DNA of 44,260 nt from an uncultured Bacteroidales bacterium. GTDB lineage: Bacteria > Bacteroidota > Bacteroidia > Bacteroidales > FEN-979. This document shows, piece by piece, positions 33,508 to 39,846 of the stretch (position 1 is the stretch's first letter; the number at the start of each line of letters is the position of its first letter). The notes under the pieces were generated by a model, which did not search any database, was not told the origin of the DNA, and saw only the letters and a program-made list of their open reading frames with translations. Location: contig CAIYES010000495.1 in NCBI GenBank assembly GCA_903925275.1, positions 1 to 44,260 of the forward strand, written 5' to 3'. The translations under genes were made by a program, and so were the position numbers.

Positions 33508-34095
33508 ATGGAAATGAATGAACATAAAACCGTTGAAAAGGATGAACTGACCGGCGATAAACTGCTGTCGGGTCATGAATACGATAACATCAGGGAACTG
33601 GATAACAACCTGCCAAAATGGTGGGTATGGCTATTCATCATCACCATTATCTTTGCCGTGGTTTACATCTTTGTGTTCGATGTGATAAAGGTGGCGCCAT
33701 ACCAACAGGAGGAATGGAAAAAGGAGATGGCTGATGCTGGGTCGCTTGCTCCGGGTCAGTCAGCACTGATAGTCAATGCAAATCTTGCTGCCCTTACCGA
33801 TAAATCCAGCCTGGAGGCGGGAAAGGATATCTGGTTGAAACAATGCAAAGTCTGTCATCTCGAAGGGGGTCAAGGACTCGTAGGCCCTAACCTTACCGAT
33901 AATTTCTCCATTCATGGCTGCGCCTACACTGATGTGGTGAACACCATCATAGTCGGAGTACCTGAAAAGGGGATGATCTCCTGGAAAACACAATTGTCGG
34001 ACGACCAGATATTGAAAGTTGCCAGTTATGTCATGACACTCAAAGGCACCACGCCTCCAAACCCAAAAGCACCGCAGGGCGAGCCTTGTAAGTGA
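33508..34095 (+). CDS. ccoP: cbb3 oxidase subunit III, single-heme CcoP
   Basis: Membrane-anchored cytochrome c, 195 aa. The N-terminal CcoP signature YDNIRELDNNLPKWW leads into one transmembrane helix (about 37-58). The periplasmic domain has one CxxCH (Cys113, Cys116, His117 in KQCKVCHLEGG) and a distal Met candidate in GVPEKGMISWK. Proteobacterial CcoP has two hemes; here the protein is shorter and has one, so electrons may enter through another cytochrome such as the lipoprotein at 36909. It is 11 bases from ccoQ and one base from ccoG. Confidence 0.94.
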   Translation: MEMNEHKTVEKDELTGDKLLSGHEYDNIRELDNNLPKWWVWLFIITIIFAVVYIFVFDVIKVAPYQQEEWKKEMADAGSLAPGQSALIVNANLAALTDKSSLEAGKDIWLKQCKVCHLEGGQGLVGPNLTDNFSIHGCAYTDVVNTIIVGVPEKGMISWKTQLSDDQILKVASYVMTLKGTTPPNPKAPQGEPCK

Positions 34096-34096
34096 T

Positions 34097-35503
34097 ATGC
34101 AAAATCAGGATGATTCTTCCGGCAGCTTTCGCGACAGGCTATATACCATCGATGAAAGCGGAAAGCGTCTTTGGGTTTTTGCGAAAAAACCCAAAGGCAG
34201 CCTGACCACTGCACGGAATATCACCGGCATTTTGCTGATGGTATTCTTTTTTACCGCTCCTTTTATCAAAGTCAACGGACAGCAACTTTTACTCTTTGAT
34301 TTTTTCCACAGGACTTTTGCAATTTTCGGAGTCCAGTTCTGGCCGCAGGATTTCAACCTCTTTTTTATCGGGATGATCGCCCTGATGGTCTTTATCATTC
34401 TCTTTACCGTTACCTATGGCAGAATCTGGTGCGGATGGGCCTGCCCCCAGACGGTTTTCATGGAAATACTCTTCAGGCGCATTGAATACTGGATTGATGG
34501 AGATACTCATCGCCAGAAAGAACTGGATGCCAGGCAATGGAATGCAGACAAGATACTCCGCAGGGTTTTAAAACATGGGATATTTTACCTGATCTCCTTC
34601 ATCATAAGCAACTATTTCCTGATGTACCTCATGGGTTCGGATGCCTGGATCAAATTAGTAACGGAAAGCCCGGCAAATCATGTGGCCGGGTTGACAAGTA
34701 TGGCCATTTTCTCATTTGTCTTTTATTTTATCTTTTCCTGGTTCCGCGAACAGGTGTGCACCATTGTGTGCCCTTATGGACGGTTGCAGGGCGTATTGCT
34801 TGACCGTGAAACCGTTGTTATTTCGTATGATTATTTCAGGGGAGAGGAACGTGGTTTACTTCGGAAAAGTGAAAACCGCAGCGAAACCAAAAAGGGCGAT
34901 TGCATCGACTGCAACCAGTGTATCGCAGTCTGTCCTACAGGAATTGACATCCGCAACGGAACCCAATTGGAGTGTATCAACTGTGCCTGTTGCATCGACG
35001 CCTGCAATGACATGATGAAAAATGTAGGATTTGAGCCGGGACTGATACGATATGCATCTGAAAAAATGATAGCCGATAAAAAGCCATGGCATTTTACCAT
35101 GCGGTCGGGCGGTTATACGATCGTACTGGCTGCATTGCTTATAGCCCTGGGTTATTTCCTGGCATCACGCAATCCCGTGGAGGCTACTGTTCTCCGTTCA
35201 CCGGGTATGCTTTTCCAGGAGCAGGAAGGAGGGAAGATCAGCAATCTTTACAGCGTCAAGGTGGTTAATAAAACCGTTCATGATCTGCCAATTGAGATCC
35301 GGCTGCTGTCAGGAGCGGGAGAAGTCAAGGTAATTGGCAATGCACCTGTAATAGTCAGGCAATCGCTGGGCGAAGTGGTCTTTTTTATTTTGATGGATCA
35401 CACTAAAATTACCGGCAGTAAAACTGAAATCGATATCGGGGTGTTTTCTGGCGGTAAAATGCTTGATCAAACCCGGGCGACCTTTGTTGGCCCGGATAAA
35501 TAA
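34097..35503 (+). CDS. ccoG: Cytochrome oxidase accessory protein CcoG (FixG/RdxA)
   Basis: Membrane ferredoxin-like protein, 468 aa, implicated in Cu(II) reduction during cbb3 assembly. There are four or five membrane segments; an early WCGWACPQTV motif (Cys112, Cys116) follows the second. Two 4Fe-4S cysteine sets are complete: CIDCNQCIAVCP (from Cys269) and CINCACCIDACN. The C-terminal 110 residues form an Ig-like periplasmic domain. It starts one base after the ccoP stop and is followed by ccoH six bases on. Confidence 0.95.
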   Translation: MQNQDDSSGSFRDRLYTIDESGKRLWVFAKKPKGSLTTARNITGILLMVFFFTAPFIKVNGQQLLLFDFFHRTFAIFGVQFWPQDFNLFFIGMIALMVFIILFTVTYGRIWCGWACPQTVFMEILFRRIEYWIDGDTHRQKELDARQWNADKILRRVLKHGIFYLISFIISNYFLMYLMGSDAWIKLVTESPANHVAGLTSMAIFSFVFYFIFSWFREQVCTIVCPYGRLQGVLLDRETVVISYDYFRGEERGLLRKSENRSETKKGDCIDCNQCIAVCPTGIDIRNGTQLECINCACCIDACNDMMKNVGFEPGLIRYASEKMIADKKPWHFTMRSGGYTIVLAALLIALGYFLASRNPVEATVLRSPGMLFQEQEGGKISNLYSVKVVNKTVHDLPIEIRLLSGAGEVKVIGNAPVIVRQSLGEVVFFILMDHTKITGSKTEIDIGVFSGGKMLDQTRATFVGPDK

Positions 35504-35509
35504 CGCAAT

Positions 35510-35953
35510 ATGAAGTGGAACTGGGGGACCGGCATTTTTATCGTGATTGTTCTTTTTCTGGGAACATGCATTGCATTTATCATCTACTCGCAGCATCAGA
35601 AGTGGAGCTTAGTCGAAGAGGATTACTACCCTAAGGAGCTCCGTCATGAGGAAAAATTGGTTAAGATGCGAAATGCCAATGCTTTGACGATGCCTTTATA
35701 TGTCAAACTTGACAAATCGAACCTGATAATGCAGTTTCCTGCTGATTTCCGGGGAAAGATAATCGCGGGGAATATCATCATCTACCGGCCTTCAGATGAA
35801 AAGCTTGATGTGTTGTTACCGGTTGAGGTTGATACTGCTTTAACCCAGCTTATCCCGTTGAGGAAGCTTTCGCATGGCCGTTATGTAGTTAAGATTGATT
35901 GGAACTCCGGGGGAAAAGATTACTATAAAGAACAAGACATTTTTATCCCTTGA
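35510..35953 (+). CDS. ccoH: FixH/CcoH family protein
   Basis: A 147-aa inner-membrane protein with one N-terminal helix (about 5-24, WGTGIFIVIVLFLGTCIAF) and a periplasmic beta-rich domain. The sequence WSLVEEDYYPKELRHEEKL just after the helix is typical of FixH, which in other bacteria interacts with CcoI and stabilises the oxidase. Its stop is directly next to the start of the following gene, consistent with one operon. Confidence 0.9.
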   Translation: MKWNWGTGIFIVIVLFLGTCIAFIIYSQHQKWSLVEEDYYPKELRHEEKLVKMRNANALTMPLYVKLDKSNLIMQFPADFRGKIIAGNIIIYRPSDEKLDVLLPVEVDTALTQLIPLRKLSHGRYVVKIDWNSGGKDYYKEQDIFIP

Positions 35954-35954
35954 A

Positions 35955-36671
35955 ATGGAATTCTGGCAACCTTTGATCATCGGGTTATTTGGAAGTTTCC
36001 ATTGTATGGGAATGTGCGGCCCGATTGCGCTATCATTGCCGTTGAAGGAACATTCCCTGTCGACAAAGGTTGTCAGCGCGATATTGTATAATTCAGGCCG
36101 TGTAATTACCTATGTCTTTCTTGGATTGGTCTTTGGATTGCTTGGGCTTGGAATCCATGTCTGGGGAGTCCAGCAATGGGTTTCCATCGGTGTCGGAACA
36201 TTGATGATCCTGAGTGTTGCGTTTCCAGTAATATTTCATGGGAGTAGATTGACAGGCAGGCTTGACAAATTTTTTTCGGGGTTCAAGATATTTTTCGGAC
36301 GTTTTTTTGGATTCCGTACTTATTTGTCAGTCTGGATTATCGGACTTCTCAATGGGTTTCTACCCTGCGGATTGGTATATATTGCACTTGCGGGAGCATT
36401 GGTATCCACGAGTCCGCTGAATGGTGCTTTGTATATGTTGATTTTTGGGATTGGCACCATACCGGCATTGCTTGTGCTATCATTGCTGGGAAATTTCGTG
36501 AGCATGACCTTCCGCAGAGCTTTACAAAAGATGATCCCATTCCTCATCATCCTGATTGGTATTTTATTTGTTTTACGAGGTATGAATCTTGGAATCCCTT
36601 TTATCAGTCCGAAAATGGAAAAACACCGGACACAGACTGAAGAATTTCAAAAACCCAAATGTTGCCATTGA
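35955..36671 (+). CDS. DsbD_2 / SafE-like membrane protein of the cbb3 locus
   Basis: A 238-aa polytopic inner-membrane protein. The ATG at 35955 is preferred over a TTG at 35895, since it gives MEFWQPLIIGLFGSFHCMGM and follows ccoH by one base. The motif GSFHCMGMCGPIAL, with two cysteines at the membrane edge, and FLPCGLVYIALAGAL later are typical of the DsbD_2 family often labelled sulfite exporter TauE/SafE. Genes of this type recur in cbb3 loci and are thought to help copper or thiol-redox handling; transport of sulfite is unlikely here. The C-terminus (KPKCCH) is Cys/His-rich and could bind metal. Confidence 0.88.
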   Translation: MEFWQPLIIGLFGSFHCMGMCGPIALSLPLKEHSLSTKVVSAILYNSGRVITYVFLGLVFGLLGLGIHVWGVQQWVSIGVGTLMILSVAFPVIFHGSRLTGRLDKFFSGFKIFFGRFFGFRTYLSVWIIGLLNGFLPCGLVYIALAGALVSTSPLNGALYMLIFGIGTIPALLVLSLLGNFVSMTFRRALQKMIPFLIILIGILFVLRGMNLGIPFISPKMEKHRTQTEEFQKPKCCH

Positions 36672-36697
36672 AAATCTTAATATTTTGAATAATTTTG
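36667..36697 (+). promoter_or_regulatory. Promoter upstream of the 19-unit array and cytochrome c lipoprotein
   Basis: ATTG (36667-36670), a spacer of 19 bases and TAATTTTG (36690-36697) give one of the best matches to the Bacteroidota promoter in this window. Transcription would start near 36704, so the array at 36725-36876 would form most of a 5' leader of about 205 bases before the ATG at 36909. Confidence 0.55.
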
Positions 36698-36724
36698 TAA
36701 ATGAAAACCATCAACATGCTAACC

Positions 36725-36876
36725 CGCTCACCCGTTTACCCATTCACCTGTTTACCCGTTTACCTGTTTACCCGCTTACCTGTTCACCTGTTTACCTGTT
36801 TACCCGTTTACCCGTTTACCCATTCACCCATTTACCCGTTTACCCGTTTACCCGTTTACCCGTTTACCCGTTCACC
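36725..36876. repeat. 8-bp tandem array (CGTTTACC x19) in the leader of the cytochrome c lipoprotein gene
   Basis: Nineteen contiguous octamers with consensus (C/T)(G/A)(T/C)T(T/C)ACC; CGTTTACC is commonest, with TGTTTACC, CGTTCACC and CATTCACC variants. It is the reverse complement of the unit at 21473 (GGTGAACG). It fills most of the gap between the DsbD_2-like gene and the cytochrome. All three plus-strand frames are open through it, producing spurious ORFs rich in RLPVYPFT. Confidence 0.96.
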
Positions 36877-36908
36877 CAATGAATTACACAACTAAAACCC
36901 CAACTTCC

Positions 36909-37403
36909 ATGAAAAAATCTGCTTTCCTTTTGATTTCCTTATTTGCAATTACCCTTTTTATTTCCTCCTGTGGTGGTGGAAGCCAGCCTGCAGCCGAACA
37001 AACCACTGTCAAGGCTACCGGCCCTTATGCTGACCTTCCGGCCGACATTCAGGCGATGATGCCACGTGGTGAAGAGATTTACAAAACCAAATGCACCGTT
37101 TGCCATCAGGTTACAGGCCTGGGCATCGAAAACGTATTTCCTCCGTTATCAAAGGCTGATTATCTCCTGGCCGACAAAGTAAGGGCTGTTGCCCAGACCC
37201 TGAATGGCTCCAAAGTTGAGATGATCGTTAATGGAAAAAAATTCACTACCGAGATGACTCCTCAGGTTGATACCAAGGAAGATGCAGTTGCCGTAATCAA
37301 TTATGTACTCAACAATTTAGGCAACAAAGATGGATTCGTTACCCTGGCCGAAGTTCAGGGAGTTGTCATCAAGCCACGTCCTGCACAAGCTCCGGCAAAA
37401 TAA
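36909..37403 (+). CDS. Monoheme cytochrome c lipoprotein
   Basis: Periplasmic, membrane-tethered cytochrome c, 164 aa from the ATG at 36909 (the ATG at 36879 places ten polar residues before the signal). A lipoprotein signal ends in FISSCGGG, so Cys21 is probably lipidated. One heme site, CTVCH (Cys62, Cys65, His66), lies in a single class I-like domain with Met candidates in TEMTPQ. It follows the cbb3 cluster and could be an electron donor to the single-heme CcoP, or a link to the quinol-oxidising complex; this is inferred from position. An array-containing leader lies upstream and a strong terminator downstream. Confidence 0.9.
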   Translation: MKKSAFLLISLFAITLFISSCGGGSQPAAEQTTVKATGPYADLPADIQAMMPRGEEIYKTKCTVCHQVTGLGIENVFPPLSKADYLLADKVRAVAQTLNGSKVEMIVNGKKFTTEMTPQVDTKEDAVAVINYVLNNLGNKDGFVTLAEVQGVVIKPRPAQAPAK

Positions 37404-37447
37404 TCCGCATCCCGCCTGTTTGCAGAAAGATTAATTGACATTAACAA

Positions 37448-37488
37448 CGAAGGCTGCCACATTGAGTGAGGCAGCCTTCGTTTATTTT
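37448..37488 (+). terminator. Intrinsic terminator at the end of the cbb3-cytochrome locus
   Basis: CGAAGGCTGCC (37448-37458) pairs perfectly with GGCAGCCTTCG (37470-37480) around an 11-base loop, followed by TTTATTTT. It ends the plus-strand locus and lies directly behind the stop of the convergent DUF4492 gene, so it may serve both. Confidence 0.88.
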
Positions 37489-37694
37489 CGTTTGATGAGT
37501 TGGTCGCGAACATAATCACCGCGCTCTTTGTCTGTTTTAAAAGTGGAATTCAAAAAATCCGGGAAAAAGATCAACCGCAGAAAGACAAACAATATTATTA
37601 ATTTGATAAAAATGATAACCCAGAGTCTCTTTCCGACAGTCATGGCGCGGAATCCATCATAGTAGAAATAAAAAATGCGTTTAAACAGCTTCAA
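37482..37694 (-). CDS. DUF4492 family small membrane protein
   Basis: A 70-aa protein with an amphipathic start (FKRIFYFYYDGFRAMTVGK), one hydrophobic helix (about 24-44) and a charged tail (DKERGDYVRDQLIKRK). The YYDGFRxMTxGKxLW pattern is that of DUF4492, a Bacteroidota/Campylobacterota family often found beside cytochrome bd oxidase genes; here it lies between a cbb3 locus and lemA/TPM genes. The only start that keeps the conserved N-terminus is TTG at 37694; there is a stop two codons earlier, and the first ATG would remove 17 residues. Function is unknown. Confidence 0.8.
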   Translation of the reverse strand: MKLFKRIFYFYYDGFRAMTVGKRLWVIIFIKLIILFVFLRLIFFPDFLNSTFKTDKERGDYVRDQLIKRK

Positions 37695-37739
37695 AACCTA
37701 TTATCAACTTACCTGATTTATACATTTCGCAATTTATTA

Positions 37740-38573
37740 TTACCAACTCCCTCCGGCGCCCCCTCCGCCAAAGCTTCCACCGCCAAAGCCACCAAAACTG
37801 CCTCCGCCACCACCGCCAAATCCGCCGCCACCGCCGCTGAAATCGTTCCACGAACCACTACGGCCGCGTCCCATTGAGCCCAATAACCCGAGGGCCGCCC
37901 AGAAAGGTAAGCTTTTTCCTACCGACATGCCACGGCCACCACTACCCCGGATGAGGGTAAAGACGACTATAAGAATGATCAGGGGGATAAGCAGCCCGTA
38001 CGGACTTGATTTATTACCTTTTCGTTTTGCATACTGTTCGGCAGTATACTCCCCTTTAGCAAGCGAAATCATGGTTGTAACCGCAGCATTTATTCCGGTG
38101 TAATAGTTGCCTTGCTGGAAATTCGGGACCATCTCGTTGGTGACGATCCGTTTTGCTAAGGCATCAGGAATTACCCCTTCAAGTCCGTATCCTGTCTGGA
38201 TACTGGCTTCTCCTTTTTCATTGGGGTATTTTGGTTTGACAAGGACGACAGCTCCGTTATTTTTACCTTTTTGACCCACCCCCCATTTTTCTCCGATCAG
38301 CCGGGCAAATTCATTTTCATCTAACCCGTTTAATGATTTAACAATAACCACAACGATTTGAGTGGAGGATGAATCATTGAACATTAATAGTTTCTGTTCC
38401 AGATTCTGCACCTCATCGGCGCTCAGAATTCCGGCAAAATCATTGACTAACCGCGGTGGGTCAGGTCGTGCCGGGATATCCTGCCCGTAAACAGGCGAAA
38501 ATCCAAAAAAGATTAACATCCAAAAAAAAGAAAAAATAAACCCCCTGTAACCTCTCATAATTTTTTTTCTCAT
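37740..38573 (-). CDS. TPM-domain membrane protein (YgcG-like), Gly-rich C-terminus
   Basis: A 277-aa protein from the ATG at 38573 (a GTG two codons earlier is possible). A signal peptide ends near SPVYGQ. The TPM domain (about 35-180) has VNDFAGILSADEVQNLEQKL, a stretch of SSTQIVVVIV, and GYGLEGVIPD. One membrane helix (about 212-230) is followed by a Gly/Ser/Phe-rich tail ending GGGGAGGSW. The family is linked to membrane-protein maintenance and photosystem repair in plants; the bacterial role is unclear. It is the third gene of a lemA-TPM-TPM cluster. Its start codon is supplied by the edge of an 8-bp array. Confidence 0.88.
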   Translation of the reverse strand: MRKKIMRGYRGFIFSFFWMLIFFGFSPVYGQDIPARPDPPRLVNDFAGILSADEVQNLEQKLLMFNDSSSTQIVVVIVKSLNGLDENEFARLIGEKWGVGQKGKNNGAVVLVKPKYPNEKGEASIQTGYGLEGVIPDALAKRIVTNEMVPNFQQGNYYTGINAAVTTMISLAKGEYTAEQYAKRKGNKSSPYGLLIPLIILIVVFTLIRGSGGRGMSVGKSLPFWAALGLLGSMGRGRSGSWNDFSGGGGGFGGGGGGSFGGFGGGSFGGGGAGGSW

Positions 38574-38575
38574 TA

Positions 38576-38615
38576 GCACATTAGCACATTAGCACATTAG
38601 CACATCAGCACATCA
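38576..38615. repeat. 8-bp tandem array (GCACATTA x5) between the two TPM genes
   Basis: Three GCACATTA and two GCACATCA units are contiguous, with a degenerate sixth unit (TCTCATTA, 38568-38575) that carries the ATG of the downstream gene. The array starts two bases after the upstream TAG (38619-38617). On the coding strand the unit reads TAATGTGC, so each copy holds a stop-start overlap. It is the same octamer as in the rib composites. Confidence 0.93.
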
Positions 38616-38616
38616 A

Positions 38617-39063
38617 CTAGTCTTTCCCAAACGAAAGTTCGTCCGAAAGTTCATTTACATCATCACGCTGATGTGGGAAATGCATTTTCAGTTGAATACC
38701 AGTTGAGGTGATAGCTTGTATCAACCCATCTGTAAAGTGGCCTTCTCTGAAGTGAGTCAGCATATTTGCCTTGATATCATCCCAGAAGTTATCTGGTACA
38801 ACTTTGTTAATGCCACTATCGCCAATGATGGCAAAGCGACGGTTCTTTACCGACAGGTAGAGCAGAACGCCATTCCGGAGGACTGTTTTTTGCATACCGA
38901 GCTGTTTGAAAACAAAAGCAGCCCTGTCCATCACATCTCCGGAAAATGTATTTTCAATGTGAACACGGATTTCACCCGAAGTATCAAGCTCCGCGTTCAT
39001 TATTGCCTGTTTGATATCTTCCTGATCCTGCTTCGAAAAAAAATCTTTGGCAGCGGTACCCAT
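38617..39063 (-). CDS. TPM-domain protein
   Basis: A 148-aa cytoplasmic-looking protein with no signal peptide. It begins FFSKQDQEDIKQAIMNAELDTSGEIRVHIENTF, the start of a TPM domain, and continues with VLRNGVLLYLSVKNRRFAIIGDSGINKVV and a conserved Trp-rich helix (FWDDIKANMLTHF). It is a paralogue-like partner of the membrane TPM protein downstream and of LemA upstream; this trio recurs in bacteria, but the mechanism is not established. ATG at 39063. Confidence 0.88.
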   Translation of the reverse strand: MGTAAKDFFSKQDQEDIKQAIMNAELDTSGEIRVHIENTFSGDVMDRAAFVFKQLGMQKTVLRNGVLLYLSVKNRRFAIIGDSGINKVVPDNFWDDIKANMLTHFREGHFTDGLIQAITSTGIQLKMHFPHQRDDVNELSDELSFGKD

Positions 39064-39116
39064 TTTTATATGTTTTGACTGTTTTTAATGGATTCCATGA
39101 GTTGTGCACCCTGAAA

Positions 39117-39713
39117 TCAGAACTGTACCTCAGGTGCTTTTTCTGCTCCCTGCTGGGCTTGGAAATATGCCTTTTTCTGGAACCCGAGGAAACCGGCAAA
39201 CATGCTATTCGGGAAACGCCTCAGATAGGTATTATAGGTTTGTGCTGCCTCATTGAACTTCATTCGCTCAACAGTAATGCGGTTTTCTGTTCCTTCAAGC
39301 TGTGCCTGAAGCTCAGAAAAGTTTTGTGTAGCCTTGAGCTCGGGATACTTTTCAACGACGACCATCAGCCGGCCAAGCGCAGAACTTACGCCGTTCTGAG
39401 CCTCCTGGAATTTCTGAAGCGATCCTTCATCCAGATTTTTGGGATTTATTTGAACGCTTGTGGCCTTGGCACGCGCTTCGATTACAGCAGTAAGTGTTTG
39501 CTGCTCAAACTTGGCAACGCCTTTTACGGTATTGACTAAGTTCGGAATCAGGTCGAGTCGCCTTTGATAAACGTTTTCTACATTGGCCCAGGCTTGGTTT
39601 ACACCTTCCTCTTTGGTAACCAAATTGTTATTGATTCCTGTGCCCCAGGCTACAAGGAGAAAAATCACGCCAATAACGGCGATAAGTATAATCCAACCTT
39701 TACTTAATTTCAT
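39117..39713 (-). CDS. lemA: LemA family protein
   Basis: A 198-aa protein from the ATG at 39713; the frame extends upstream to 39746 without a better start. One N-terminal membrane helix (about 5-25, WIILIAVIGVIFLLVAWG) is followed by NNLVTKEEGVNQAWANVENVYQRRLDLIPNLV, the LemA hallmark, and a four-helix coiled-coil domain with ENRITVERMKFNEAAQTYN. The family is of unknown biochemical role and usually accompanies TPM-domain genes, as here. A lone TAGTTTTG element (39758-39751) lies 38 bases upstream. Confidence 0.93.
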   Translation of the reverse strand: MKLSKGWIILIAVIGVIFLLVAWGTGINNNLVTKEEGVNQAWANVENVYQRRLDLIPNLVNTVKGVAKFEQQTLTAVIEARAKATSVQINPKNLDEGSLQKFQEAQNGVSSALGRLMVVVEKYPELKATQNFSELQAQLEGTENRITVERMKFNEAAQTYNTYLRRFPNSMFAGFLGFQKKAYFQAQQGAEKAPEVQF

Positions 39714-39810
39714 GATACATGGATTTAAGGTTAATTCAAAATTCAATTATCAAAACTACAATAAATAAAACTAATAACTTAAATTTTACACAGTTATCCG
39801 GCTTGAAAAA

Positions 39811-39837
39811 TAATTAATAATTAGAAATTATTAATTA
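39811..39837. repeat. AT-rich inverted repeat downstream of htpG
   Basis: TAATTAATAATT (39811-39822) pairs perfectly with AATTATTAATTA (39826-39837) around AGA, just beyond the htpG stop. All pairs are A-T, so it is a weak hairpin. It may help end the htpG transcript or be a dispersed AT-rich palindrome. Confidence 0.5.
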
Positions 39838-39846
39838 TTAATTAGG

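Noticed and set aside
36589-36895. Small protein-coding genes over the 19-unit array
   Set aside because: The overlapping frames are open only because the octamer lacks stops; there is no domain, signal or conserved start. Kept as a low-interest observation.
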